NCBI GenBank assembly: GCA_035499555.1 | Contig: DATJYO010000064.1 | Coordinates: 310,001 to 374,000, forward strand | Source: Bog-159 sp035499555 | Lineage (GTDB): Bacteria; Acidobacteriota; Terriglobia; Bryobacterales; Bryobacteraceae | Reading direction: 5' to 3' | Length of the DNA stretch: 64,000 bases | Shown here: positions 7,288 to 16,637 of the stretch, piece by piece | Position numbering within the stretch: the stretch's first letter is position 1 | Layout of the letters: each line of letters begins with the position of its first letter | The notes under the pieces: generated by a model | The model's database searches: none | Seen by the model: the letters and a program-made list of their open reading frames with translations, nothing else | Told to the model about the DNA's origin: nothing | Position numbers and translations under genes: made by a program

Positions 7288-10200
7288 ATGATCCGCGGCC
7301 TCATCGATTTCTCTCTCAATAACCGCCTCCTGGTGGTGGCGCTGGCCATTCTGCTCTTCGCCTGGGGCATCGTGGCGTTCAAGGGTCTGCCTATCGAAGC
7401 CTACCCCGATATCGCCAACAACTACGTCCAGATCATCACCCAGTGGCCGGGACGCGCCGCCGAGGAGGTCGAGCAGCAGGTCACCATCCCCATAGAAATC
7501 GTGATGAACGGCCTGCCGCACCTCCAGCACCTGCGTTCCACCTCGCTGTTCGGCCTCTCCAGCGTAATGCTCATCTTCGACGACCGGTCCCAGGACGACT
7601 GGAACCGCCAGAAGGTTCTCGAACGCCTGGCGCAGCTTGCGCTCCCCCAGAACTTGCAGCCGCAGATCGGCAGCGACTACAGCCCGGTCGGCCAGATCTA
7701 CTGGTACACGCTCACCAGCACCAATCCCGAATACGACCTGATGGAACTGAAATCCCTGCAGGATTGGGTGCTCGAAAAGCAGTTCAAATCCGTCCCCAAC
7801 GTGGTCGACGTGGTCAGCTTCGGCGGCATCACCAAGGAGTACCAGGTCGCCATCGATCCGAACAAGCTGGTGTCGTACGGCCTGAGCATCAGTCAGATCG
7901 AGCAGCAATTAGCGAACAACAATGTCAACGCCGGCGGCAGCTTCATCGAGGCCGGCCTGCAACAGATCAACGTGCGCTCGGTCGGACTCTTTGAGAACGT
8001 GCAGGACATCGGCAAGACGGTCCTCAAGACGCAGAGCGGTACGCCCATACGCATCTCGGATATCGCCACCGTCCGGCAAGGACCCCGTATCCGCCTCGGC
8101 CGCATCGGCAAAGCCATACACCGCAAAGACGGCAAGATCGTGGACGACGACGACGTGGTCGAAGGCATCGTCCTGCTGCGCAAAGGAGCCGAGGCCGAGG
8201 CCACCCTCGACGCCATCCACCAGAAGGTCGAAGAGTTGAACGATCGCGTACTGCCCCACGGGGTACGGATCGTGCCCTTCCTCGATCGCAGCAACCTGGT
8301 GCACTACACCACCCATACCGTGTTGCACAACCTCACGGAAGGCGTTCTGCTGGTGGTCATTATTCTTTTCATGTTTCTGGGCAACGCGCGCGGCGCCCTG
8401 ATCGTGGCGCTGACCATCCCGTTCTCCCTGCTCTTCGCCGCCATCTGTCTCGACCTCAGCAAGATTCCGGCCAACCTGCTCTCTCTTGGCGCGCTGGATT
8501 TCGGCATGGTGGTGGACGGTACGGTGGTCATCGTGGAGAACATCGTGCGCCACCTGGGATCGCCCGGCGCCGCGCACAAGCCCCTCATCGAGCGCATCCG
8601 GGAGGCCACCCACGAGGTACAGAGGCCCGTATTTTATGCCCGCGGCATCATTATCACCGCCTATCTGCCCATTTTCACCTTGCAGAGCGTGGAGGGCCGC
8701 CTCTTCAAACCCATGGCCTGGACCGTGGCTTTTGCTTTGCTCGGCGCATTGGTCTTCTGCCTGGTCGTGGCGCCGGTGGCCGCCAGCCTGATCTTCACCC
8801 GCAACACCCGCGAATGGCACAATCCCGCGCTGGCCTGGATGACCGCCCGCTACCGCACCCTGGTGACCTTGGCCATTCGCCGGCGCCGGCTCACCGTCGG
8901 AACCGCTGCCGCCTGCCTGATCGTCACCGTCTGGCTGGCCATGAGCGGTATCATCGGCTCCGAATTTTTGCCGCACCTGGATGAAGGCGCCATCTGGGCG
9001 CGCGGCACATTGGCTCCCAGCACCGGACCCGCCGAAGGCACCCGGCTCATGAACCAGGCGCGTATCATCCTGGCTTCGTTTCCCGAAGTCACCCAGGTCG
9101 TTTCGCAGGTCGGCCGGCCGGATGACGGCACCGATACGACCGGCTTCTTCAACACCGAGTACTTCGTCGACCTGAAGCCCAAGGAACAGTGGCGCAAGGT
9201 CTTCCGCGAGGACAAAACGGAACTGATCGCCGCCATGGACCGCGAGCTCGAAAAACTCCCTGGCGTTCTCTGGAACTTTTCGCAGCCTATCGCCGACAAT
9301 ATGGAGGAAGCCGTCAGCGGCGTCAAGGGTGAACTGGCCATCAAGATCTACGGCAGCGACCTGAAGCTCCTGGAGCAGAAGGGCGACGAGATCGTCAACG
9401 TGATGCGCCACATTCGCGGCGTCGAGGATCTGGGACTGTTTCGGGTTATCGGCCAGCCCAACCTCAACCTGGTCGTGGACCGCGACCGCGCCTCCCGTTA
9501 CGGCATCAACGTCTCCGACGTGCAGGACGCCATTCAGACCGCCGTCGGCGGAAACGCCGTGAGCCAGGTCTTGCAGGGCGAGCGCCGCTTTGACGTGGTG
9601 CCGCGCTATGCCGCGTCCTATCGCGACACGCAGGACGCTATATCCAACATCCGCCTGCTGGCGCCAACCGGGGAGCGTGTCTCGCTGGCGCAGCTTTGCC
9701 AGGTCCAGGTGCTGGACGGCGCCTCGGAAATCTATCGTGAAGAGAACTCCCGCTACGTGGCCATCAAGTATGGCGTGCGCGGCCGCGATCTGGGCAGCAC
9801 CGTAGAGGAGGCTATCCAAGCGGTCGCCAGGCAGGTGAAGCTGCCGTCCGGCTACACCATCAGTTGGGCCGGTGAGTATGCCAGCCAACAGCGCTCGCAA
9901 CACCGTCTGATGATTGTGCTTCCGGTCACGATCCTGGTCATTTACATCATTCTCTACACGATGTTCGGATCGTTCAAGTGGTCCAACCTGATGCTGGCGT
10001 CCATCGCCATGGCGCCCCTGGGCGGACTGCTGGCGCTGCTGCTGACCGGCACGCATTTCAGCGTATCGTCCGGCGTCGGCTTCCTGGCGCTTTTCGGCGT
10101 CTGCGTTGAGACCGGCGTCATCATGCTGGAGTACATCAATCAGCTCCGCGCCCGCGGACATTCCGTCCTGGACGCAGCCGTGGAAGGCGCGGTGCTCCGC

Positions 10201-10425
10201 CTGCGCCCCATTATGATGACGACCCTGGTGGCCACCCTGGGCCTCCTGCCCGCGGCCATGTCGCGCGCCATAGGCTCCGACTCGCAACGGCCTTTCGCCA
10301 TCGTCATCGTGGGCGGCCTGATGCTGGCCATGGCCCTGAACATCTTCCTGCTGCCGACCCTCTATGTCTGGTCCGCCGGCAGCCAGGATGTCTTGCCGAC
10401 CCCGGAATCCGGCTTCGAAGAATAA
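7288..10425 (+). CDS. CusA/CzcA-family RND efflux pump (inner-membrane subunit)
   Basis: 1045 residues, the proton-driven inner-membrane pump of the tripartite system. It has the RND plan: TM1 (LLVVALAILLFAWGIVAF), first periplasmic loop, TM2-7, second periplasmic loop, TM8-12. TM4 carries ALDFGMVVDGTVVIVENI, the D...D...E proton-relay pattern of the heavy-metal efflux branch. GSEFLPHLDEGA at the start of the second loop is also typical of that branch. Compared from memory with E. coli CusA, the copper-binding methionines of the second loop are absent (positions correspond to WARGTL and FFNTEY), so Cu(I)/Ag(I) specificity is doubtful and the cargo is open. It is the last gene of the operon and ends 16 bp before a convergent gene. 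Confidence 0.93.
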   Translation: MIRGLIDFSLNNRLLVVALAILLFAWGIVAFKGLPIEAYPDIANNYVQIITQWPGRAAEEVEQQVTIPIEIVMNGLPHLQHLRSTSLFGLSSVMLIFDDRSQDDWNRQKVLERLAQLALPQNLQPQIGSDYSPVGQIYWYTLTSTNPEYDLMELKSLQDWVLEKQFKSVPNVVDVVSFGGITKEYQVAIDPNKLVSYGLSISQIEQQLANNNVNAGGSFIEAGLQQINVRSVGLFENVQDIGKTVLKTQSGTPIRISDIATVRQGPRIRLGRIGKAIHRKDGKIVDDDDVVEGIVLLRKGAEAEATLDAIHQKVEELNDRVLPHGVRIVPFLDRSNLVHYTTHTVLHNLTEGVLLVVIILFMFLGNARGALIVALTIPFSLLFAAICLDLSKIPANLLSLGALDFGMVVDGTVVIVENIVRHLGSPGAAHKPLIERIREATHEVQRPVFYARGIIITAYLPIFTLQSVEGRLFKPMAWTVAFALLGALVFCLVVAPVAASLIFTRNTREWHNPALAWMTARYRTLVTLAIRRRRLTVGTAAACLIVTVWLAMSGIIGSEFLPHLDEGAIWARGTLAPSTGPAEGTRLMNQARIILASFPEVTQVVSQVGRPDDGTDTTGFFNTEYFVDLKPKEQWRKVFREDKTELIAAMDRELEKLPGVLWNFSQPIADNMEEAVSGVKGELAIKIYGSDLKLLEQKGDEIVNVMRHIRGVEDLGLFRVIGQPNLNLVVDRDRASRYGINVSDVQDAIQTAVGGNAVSQVLQGERRFDVVPRYAASYRDTQDAISNIRLLAPTGERVSLAQLCQVQVLDGASEIYREENSRYVAIKYGVRGRDLGSTVEEAIQAVARQVKLPSGYTISWAGEYASQQRSQHRLMIVLPVTILVIYIILYTMFGSFKWSNLMLASIAMAPLGGLLALLLTGTHFSVSSGVGFLALFGVCVETGVIMLEYINQLRARGHSVLDAAVEGAVLRLRPIMMTTLVATLGLLPAAMSRAIGSDSQRPFAIVIVGGLMLAMALNIFLLPTLYVWSAGSQDVLPTPESGFEE

Positions 10426-10441
10426 CCGATCCGGCTGGACC

Positions 10442-11554
10442 TCAGAGCGTCTCGGCCAACCTCTGTAGGTCTGCCTCGTTGTTATAGAAGTGCGGCGAGA
10501 CGCGCAGATTGCCGTGCCGCGCAGCCACCAGCACTTTGCGTTCGCGCAACGCGCGCGCGACCGCGGGCGCCGCGCGGCCTGCGAAGCGCGCGGTCACGAT
10601 CTGCGAATCGAAGTGCGGGTGATCGTCGCCCGGCAGCACGGCCCCGGCCCGGCGCAGCACCGCGCGCGTCTTCTCCGCCAGATCCATGACCCGGCCCTCG
10701 ATCGACTCCTGTCCGATCGACTGCATCATCTCGAGCACCGCGTCCATGGCATAGAGCAAAGCGAAGGAGAGCATACCGCCTTCATATTTCTCGGCCTCGG
10801 TGGCGAACCGCGGCGACCCGTGGCGCAGATTTTCGTGGTTCCGCCATTCGCGGTCGCTGCGCCAGCCGATTACGGCCGGCGCCAGCCTCTCGCGCAGCTC
10901 CGGGCTTACGTACATGAACCCCGCGCCGTTGGGCGATAACAGCCACTTATAGGCATCCACCGCGAACAGGTCCGGCCGAATCGCCGGCACATGAAACCGA
11001 AGCGCTCCGAGGCTCTGTGTGCCGTCCAGGTAAAACAGAATTCCACGCCGCCGCAACTCCGCCGCGATTTCCTCAAGCGGCGGACGGAAACCGGTGGAGT
11101 AGTTCACCGTGCTGATGGCCACCAGGCGCGTGCCGGCTGCCAGCGAATCGTAGAATCGTTCCCAAGGCGTCTCTACGAACTCCACGCCGCGGGACGCCAG
11201 GTGCGACGCGTAATAGTAGTGATTCGGGAATTCATCCTCCAGCGTGACGATGCGGTCGCCGCTCTTCCAGTCCAGCCCGCCCATCAGCAGCGACAGCCCC
11301 GCCGATGCGTTGGGTATGAAGGCGATGTCCGAAGGCTGGCAGGCAATGAAGGCCGCGATCCGCGCCCGGATCCGGTCGGCGTCTTCGAACCAATGCATGA
11401 AATCGGCGCACGCGAGCTCGTCGCGGCGCGCGAAATGGCGCGCTACGGCGTCCGCGGCCCGGCGCGGCATTTGGCCGAACGTGGCGGTATTCAGGTAAGT
11501 CCATTTCGCGAGCGATGGAAACTCGCCGCGTATTTCGTCCCAGTTAACCGGCAT
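10442..11554 (-). CDS. Class V aminotransferase / cysteine-desulfurase-like PLP enzyme
   Basis: 370 residues, fold-type I PLP enzyme of the group that includes isopenicillin-N epimerase, selenocysteine lyase and cysteine desulfurase. The cofactor lysine is in VDAYKWLLSPNGAGF (about residue 216). The PLP-binding aspartate and partner are in FYLDGTQSLGA, and the small-domain motif NLRVSPHFYNNEADLQRL closes the protein. The active-site cysteine loop of a true IscS/SufS is not recognisable, so a general lyase/epimerase/aminotransferase role is more likely. Its ATG lies inside the 3' end of the upstream prolyl-tRNA-synthetase-like gene (11-bp overlap), implying coupled translation. The substrate cannot be determined from sequence. 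Confidence 0.88.
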   Translation of the reverse strand: MPVNWDEIRGEFPSLAKWTYLNTATFGQMPRRAADAVARHFARRDELACADFMHWFEDADRIRARIAAFIACQPSDIAFIPNASAGLSLLMGGLDWKSGDRIVTLEDEFPNHYYYASHLASRGVEFVETPWERFYDSLAAGTRLVAISTVNYSTGFRPPLEEIAAELRRRGILFYLDGTQSLGALRFHVPAIRPDLFAVDAYKWLLSPNGAGFMYVSPELRERLAPAVIGWRSDREWRNHENLRHGSPRFATEAEKYEGGMLSFALLYAMDAVLEMMQSIGQESIEGRVMDLAEKTRAVLRRAGAVLPGDDHPHFDSQIVTARFAGRAAPAVARALRERKVLVAARHGNLRVSPHFYNNEADLQRLAETL

Positions 11555-13031
11555 AGCTCTCCTTCAGACGCGTGGCTACCGTAACGGCCGCCTCCGCCGC
11601 GGATACGTCCGTTACCTGGTGGCCGTCCCGCTCCACCAGTTCCACCATCCCGGCGGCGGCTTTCCTGCCGACAGTGATCCGGAACGGCGCGCCGATCAAG
11701 TCCGCATCCTTGAACTTCACCCCCGGCCGTTCGTCGCGATCGTCGAGCAGCACGTCGATTCCGGCCCGCAGCGATGCCTGGTAGATTTCCATGGCGGCCG
11801 GGCGCTGCACGGCATCGCCGATATTGACAGGCGTGACGATTAGAGTAAAAGGCGCGATAGCCGGCGGCAGAATCATGCCGTCCTTATCGTGGTGCAGTTC
11901 CACCGCGGCAGCCAGGACGCGATCCAGGCGCATGCCATGGAATCCGATCAGCAGCGGCACTTCCACACCTTCCGCATTGGTTACGTGCAGAGCGGCATCG
12001 TGCAGCCGGCGCAAAAAAGCGATCTCCATGGCTTTCCGGACCTCCAGCGGCGCGCCGCAATGGACGCAGAGGTCACCCGGTTCGACCTGCCGCAGATCCA
12101 GGAACTCCGCCTGAAAGTCCTCTCCCGGTGTGACGTGGCGCAAGTGGTAATCGTCACGGTTCGCGCCGGCGATCATGTTGCGGCGGCCGCGCAGCGCATG
12201 GTCCGCGAGGATCTTCAGGCGGGTTACACCGACCGGACCGAGCGATCCCGGATCGGCTCCGAACACCGCACGGATCTCCGCGGCATTGGCGGGCCGGAAG
12301 GCCCGATCCCCGGTCTCATCGGCAAATTTGGCATCGCTCAACTGGTGGTCGCCGCGCACCAGCACCAGAACGGGCTCCCCATCGGCCATGAGCACGAGGC
12401 TCTTCATCTGCGAGCTGGCGGATAATCCCGTGAATTCGCTGACGTCGGCGATGGTCTTGCGGCCGGGCGTGTGAAACGCTTCCGGCTTAAGGTCTCCATG
12501 CGGGTCAGCCTCCGCGGGATCTTTGGGACGGGCCACCGCGCGATCCAGGTTCGCGGCGTAACCGCAGGCGCCGCAGGTAACCAGGTACTCTTCGCCGGTC
12601 TCCGACGGGAGCATCAGCTCCGCGGTGGGACACTCCACGCCGCAGCGTTTGAGGATACGGCGGTAAGCCGCGGCGTGGCTCTGCCGGGCCGCCTCCAGGC
12701 CCGCCGCATCCCAATGCAAGGACCAGGAATTCTGCCGGATATCGATCTCGTACCAGATCTGCGGAAGCTGCTTATAGCTCCGCAGATCGGCGCGCGCGAT
12801 AGCGCGCACGGCGCCGGTCGAAAGCCGCATCTCCTGCGCGCCCATGGCTTCCATCTCGGCGCGCAACATCTGGGCCATCCGGGCCAGCGAACGTTGCCCC
12901 AAAAGCAGCCAGGCTTCCCCGCCTGGGCCCTGCCGCACATAGCCGGCCCGCACCAGAAGTTGACGGCTCACCGGGACCCCTTCCGCCGGGCTTTCGCGCA
13001 AGGTCGGGATAAAGGATACGCTCCATTGCAT
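11544..13031 (-). CDS. Prolyl-tRNA synthetase-like protein with degenerate catalytic core, editing domain retained
   Basis: 495 residues, against about 570 for bacterial ProRS. Retained: the N-terminal start (FIPTLRESPAE, LLVRAGYVRQ, SYKQLPQIWYEI), a two-part zinc ribbon (CGACGYAAN and CVHCGAPL), the INS editing domain with QMKSLVLMADGE, LVRGDHQLSDAK and GADPGSLGPV, and the anticodon-binding domain (VLLDDRDERPGVKFKDADLIG). Missing or altered, judged against E. coli ProRS from memory: the segment from about PxxQPxxLWxESGR to the THEE loop (about 45 residues), motif 2 (FRDExRPRxGxxRxREF), the GGSxSxEF loop, the HIFQLGTKYS block (here EIAFLRRLHD), and motif 3 GxGxxR (here GMRLDR). It should not aminoacylate tRNA. 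It could still edit Ala-tRNAPro. A normal proS is expected elsewhere in the genome. Confidence 0.85.
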   Translation of the reverse strand: MQWSVSFIPTLRESPAEGVPVSRQLLVRAGYVRQGPGGEAWLLLGQRSLARMAQMLRAEMEAMGAQEMRLSTGAVRAIARADLRSYKQLPQIWYEIDIRQNSWSLHWDAAGLEAARQSHAAAYRRILKRCGVECPTAELMLPSETGEEYLVTCGACGYAANLDRAVARPKDPAEADPHGDLKPEAFHTPGRKTIADVSEFTGLSASSQMKSLVLMADGEPVLVLVRGDHQLSDAKFADETGDRAFRPANAAEIRAVFGADPGSLGPVGVTRLKILADHALRGRRNMIAGANRDDYHLRHVTPGEDFQAEFLDLRQVEPGDLCVHCGAPLEVRKAMEIAFLRRLHDAALHVTNAEGVEVPLLIGFHGMRLDRVLAAAVELHHDKDGMILPPAIAPFTLIVTPVNIGDAVQRPAAMEIYQASLRAGIDVLLDDRDERPGVKFKDADLIGAPFRITVGRKAAAGMVELVERDGHQVTDVSAAEAAVTVATRLKESYAG

Positions 13032-13108
13032 GCGGAGCGTCTATCTTATCACCGCGGCTCCGTGCGCCCATTAACAGCCGTCCTGTAGAATTAGAAGATA
13101 CATCTTGC

Positions 13109-15331
13109 ATGCACTCCGAAAACTACGAGCAGTTGCTCGATCTCGCCGCTCGTCTGTGGCGGGTCGACCCGGAATTCTGGGATATCTGGGGCCGTCACCA
13201 CGTCACATCGGATGAAACCAAGCGTGCCATTCTGAAGGCATTAGGCGTCAACGCGGAAACCGCCGCGAGCCTGCGCGAGTCCATCGAGGCGCGCCGCCGC
13301 AAAGAATGGACGCGACTGGCGCCGCCCTGCCTGGTGGTAACGGAGAACTCGCCGCTGGAACTGCCCCTGCACGCGACCGGCGACCTGGCGCACGCCACTG
13401 CCTACATCGAGATCCGGGAAGAGAGCGGCGACCGGCAGCACTTCGATTTCGAGTTGGCCAGCTTTCCGGAGTGCGGCGCGGCCGATGTGGACGGCCGGCG
13501 TTACGTGCGCAAGCAGGTCCCGCTGCCGGCCAACTTGCCGATCGGCTATCACGACGTGGAAGTGCGGCTGGGCAGCCGGAGCCAGTTGACCCGCCTGATC
13601 GTCGCGCCCGCCCGGGCGTACGCGCATCCGGCGCTGGCCAACGGCGGCAAGGCCGCGGGCATTGCGCTGGCTTTGTACGGTTTGCGGTCCGCGCGCGCTT
13701 GGGGCTGCGGCGATCTGCGCGATCTGCGCTCCATCGTGGACTGGGTGGCCCAGGACGCGGAGGCCAGCTTCATTGCGTTGAACCCGCTGCACGCGATCTA
13801 CAACCGCCGGCCGTATAACACCAGCCCCTATCTGCCGGAATGCATCTTCTATCCGAATTATCTCTACCTGGACGTGGAGGCGATCCCCGATTTTCAGCAG
13901 TCGGCACGCGCCCAGCGCCTGTGGTCGAACCCGGAAACGCAGCGGCAATTGGCGGCTCTGCGGGCGTCCGAGTTCGTCGAGTACGAGCAGGTAAGCGCCT
14001 GCAAACTGCGCTTCCTCAAGCTGGCTTTTTTGGAGTTTTTGCGCGAGTATCGTGCCGGATCCCCGCGCGCGGCGGAATTCCGCGGATTTCTCGGCGCCGA
14101 AGGGGATCTGCTGGACCGCTTCGCTACTTACTGTGCGCTGGATGAGTATCTGCATTCCCGGAATCCGGATCTCTGGACCTGGCCCGACTGGCCCGGGTCC
14201 TACCGCGATCCGGATTCGGCGGAGACTCTGGCGTTCCGCAAGAAGCACTGGCGGCGCGTCCTGTTTTACTGCTACGTGCAGTGGCAACTGGCTGTGCAAC
14301 TTGCCGGCGCCCAGGCATACGCGCGGGAGAAGGGACTCTCGATCGGCTTGTATCACGACCTGGCCCTGGCTACGGATCGCTTCGGCGCGGACTTGTGGGC
14401 GCAGCGACCGTACTTCGTGTCCGGCTGCCGGGTAGGATCGCCGCCGGACGATTTCGCTCCCAAGGGACAGGATTGGGGCTTTCCGCCGCCATTTTCGGAA
14501 CACCATCGCGAGAACGGCTACCGTCTCTTCACCGAGTCGATCCGTAAGAACTGCCGTCACGGCGGGGCGCTTCGGATCGATCACGTGATGCGGTTTTTCC
14601 GGTTGTACTGGATTCCGGAGGGCGCCGATGCCACCGAAGGCGCCTATGTAAGGGAGAATTACGAAGACCTGGTCAGAATCTTGGCTCTCGAAAGCGTGCG
14701 CCAGAAAGTGATCATCATCGGCGAGGATCTGGGTACCGTAGAACCCTTCGTCCGCGAAACGCTGGACCGTTTCGGCATTCTGAGTTACCGGCTGTTCTAT
14801 TTCGAGAAACGTCCGGCCGGCGACTTCAAAACGTACCGCGAATATCCCGCGCACGCGCTGGTTTCTTCAACTACCCACGACTTGCCGACGCTGGCGGGTT
14901 TCTGGACCGGAGAAGACATCGAGGCCCGCCGCCGGGCCGGCCTGTTCCCGGACACGGCCATGTACCAGCGGCAGGTCGCGGAGCGAACGGCGGAGAAGCA
15001 GAAGATGCTCGACCTGCTGCACGGCTTAAGTCTCCTGCCGGATTATGTGCCGCGTTCAGCCGGATTGCTGCCCGAAATCACGGGCGACTTGCACAACGCC
15101 GTGATCGGCTTCTTGGCGCTGACGCCTTCGCAGTTGCTGGCCGTCAACCAGGAGGATTTAACCAAGGAAATCTCGCAGCAGAATCTTCCCGCAACCACTT
15201 GGCGATATCCCAACTGGAGCCGTAAAATGAAGTATTCCTTGGAACAGTTGCGGACAGAGCCCGCGGCGCGCGATTTCGTGGCCATGTTTCGGAACTGGCT
15301 TATCAAGAGTGGCCGGATCAATCGTAAGTGA
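13109..15331 (+). CDS. malQ: 4-alpha-glucanotransferase (amylomaltase, GH77)
   Basis: 740 residues, a cytoplasmic enzyme that transfers alpha-1,4-glucan segments in maltodextrin/glycogen metabolism. There is no signal peptide. The first 170 residues form an N-terminal beta-sandwich region as in long MalQ forms. The GH77 barrel follows, with WGCGDLRDL, ALNPLHAIYNRRPYNTSPY, GLYHDLALATD, the nucleophile in ALRIDHVMRFFRLYW (D about 490), the acid/base in IIIGEDLGTV (E about 540) and SSTTHDLPTLAGFW. Length suits the bacterial long form. It starts 77 bp from the divergent ProRS-like gene. The radical-SAM gene begins 4 bp after its stop, so the two are probably cotranscribed. Confidence 0.95.
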   Translation: MHSENYEQLLDLAARLWRVDPEFWDIWGRHHVTSDETKRAILKALGVNAETAASLRESIEARRRKEWTRLAPPCLVVTENSPLELPLHATGDLAHATAYIEIREESGDRQHFDFELASFPECGAADVDGRRYVRKQVPLPANLPIGYHDVEVRLGSRSQLTRLIVAPARAYAHPALANGGKAAGIALALYGLRSARAWGCGDLRDLRSIVDWVAQDAEASFIALNPLHAIYNRRPYNTSPYLPECIFYPNYLYLDVEAIPDFQQSARAQRLWSNPETQRQLAALRASEFVEYEQVSACKLRFLKLAFLEFLREYRAGSPRAAEFRGFLGAEGDLLDRFATYCALDEYLHSRNPDLWTWPDWPGSYRDPDSAETLAFRKKHWRRVLFYCYVQWQLAVQLAGAQAYAREKGLSIGLYHDLALATDRFGADLWAQRPYFVSGCRVGSPPDDFAPKGQDWGFPPPFSEHHRENGYRLFTESIRKNCRHGGALRIDHVMRFFRLYWIPEGADATEGAYVRENYEDLVRILALESVRQKVIIIGEDLGTVEPFVRETLDRFGILSYRLFYFEKRPAGDFKTYREYPAHALVSSTTHDLPTLAGFWTGEDIEARRRAGLFPDTAMYQRQVAERTAEKQKMLDLLHGLSLLPDYVPRSAGLLPEITGDLHNAVIGFLALTPSQLLAVNQEDLTKEISQQNLPATTWRYPNWSRKMKYSLEQLRTEPAARDFVAMFRNWLIKSGRINRK

Positions 15332-15335
15332 AACT

Positions 15336-16637
15336 ATGAGCACCGCGACCTCGGCCGGGTTTCATGTCATGGCGAAGCCGACCGGCGCGATATGTAATCT
15401 GGACTGCGCCTATTGTTTCTTTCTCTCCAAGGAGTCCTTTTACCCCGGCAGCAGCTTTCGGATGTCCGACCAGGTGATGGAAAGCTACATACGCCAGACC
15501 ATCGAAGCCCAGCAAACTCCTGAGACGACCATCGCGTGGCAGGGCGGCGAGCCCACTCTCATGGGGCTGGATTTCTACCAGCGGGTGGCGGAAGCCGTGC
15601 GCCGGTACCAGAGGCCCGGCACCCGCATCCAGCACACGATTCAAACCAACGGCATTCTCCTCGACCCGGAATGGTGCGCCTTCCTGCGCCAAAACAACTT
15701 CCTCGTGGGGATCAGCCTGGATGGGCCGCGCGAATTACACGACCGCTACCGCAAGGACAAGGGCGGACAGGGAACCTGGGACCGCGTGGTGAAAGCCATC
15801 CGCCTGATGCAACGGGAAGGTGTGGAGTTCAACATTCTCTGCACGGTCAACTCGGCCAACGCGGACCAGCCGCTGGATGTTTATCGTTTCCTGCGGGACG
15901 ATTTGCAGGCGAAATATCTCCAGTTCATTCCCATCGTCGAACGCATTAACGATAACGGCCTGACCTTGATCCAGCAGGGCAACCGGGTGACGGATCGCTC
16001 CGTCCAGCCGCACCAGTACGGACGGTTTCTGATCGAAATTTTTGAGGAGTGGGTCGGCCGTGACGTTGGAAAAGTCTTCGTGCAGATCTTCGACGCCACC
16101 CTGACCGTGTGGGTCGCCGGAGTATCTCCGCTGTGCATCTTTCAGCCGACCTGCGGCCGTGGCGTGGCGCTGGAACACAACGGCGACCTGTACTCCTGCG
16201 ATCACTTCGTGGAGCCGAAATACCTTCTGGGAAATATCCTGGAGACTCCGCTGGTGCAACTGGTGGACTCCGTCGCGCAGCGCAAGTTCGGAGACGACAA
16301 GCGCGATACGCTGCCGCGTTATTGCCGCGAATGTCCCTATCTGTTCGAGTGCCACGGGGAGTGTCCGAAGAACCGGTTTCTAGCCACACCGGACGGCGAA
16401 CCCGGTTTGAATTACCTTTGCGCCGGCTTAAAGGCCTTCTTCGGACACGTGGAGCCGTACATGCGGATCATGACGAACCTGCTGCGGCAAAAGCGGCCGC
16501 CGGCGGAGATCATGGACATGGTTCGCGCGGCGGATGCCCAGGCGTCCGAAACGAAGACGGTGGGCCGGAATGATCTGTGCCCCTGCGGCAGCGGACGCAA
16601 GTACAAAAAATGCCACGGCCGGCAGGCCGCCGGCTAA
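15336..16637 (+). CDS. Anaerobic sulfatase-maturase-like radical SAM/SPASM enzyme with C-terminal SEC-C motif
   Basis: 433 residues. The radical-SAM cluster is C20-x3-C24-x2-C27 (CNLDCAYC), followed by AWQGGEPTLMG and TIQTNGILLD. The C-terminal SPASM region holds the cysteines for auxiliary clusters (PLCIFQPTCGRG, LYSCDHFVEP, CRECPYLFECHGECPKNR). This layout matches anSME, which converts a sulfatase Cys/Ser to formylglycine in the cytoplasm. After the SPASM domain a SEC-C zinc motif is appended (NDLCPCGSGRKYKKCHG). ATG 15336 is chosen over an upstream GTG at 15309 that would overlap malQ. No sulfatase gene occurs in this window, so the target must be encoded elsewhere or be something else. 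Confidence 0.88.
   Translation: MSTATSAGFHVMAKPTGAICNLDCAYCFFLSKESFYPGSSFRMSDQVMESYIRQTIEAQQTPETTIAWQGGEPTLMGLDFYQRVAEAVRRYQRPGTRIQHTIQTNGILLDPEWCAFLRQNNFLVGISLDGPRELHDRYRKDKGGQGTWDRVVKAIRLMQREGVEFNILCTVNSANADQPLDVYRFLRDDLQAKYLQFIPIVERINDNGLTLIQQGNRVTDRSVQPHQYGRFLIEIFEEWVGRDVGKVFVQIFDATLTVWVAGVSPLCIFQPTCGRGVALEHNGDLYSCDHFVEPKYLLGNILETPLVQLVDSVAQRKFGDDKRDTLPRYCRECPYLFECHGECPKNRFLATPDGEPGLNYLCAGLKAFFGHVEPYMRIMTNLLRQKRPPAEIMDMVRAADAQASETKTVGRNDLCPCGSGRKYKKCHGRQAAG

Noticed and set aside
7909..10287. 792-codon minus-strand frame
   Set aside because: Antisense shadow of the RND pump, rich in Gly, Asp, His and Gln with no domain. High GC makes long shadow frames common.
11544..13031. Ordinary prolyl-tRNA synthetase (proS)
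   Set aside because: Catalytic motif 2, the THEE loop and motif 3 are missing or changed, so the symbol proS was withheld.
13241..14854. 537-codon minus-strand frame
   Set aside because: Antisense to malQ, whose GH77 motifs are intact.
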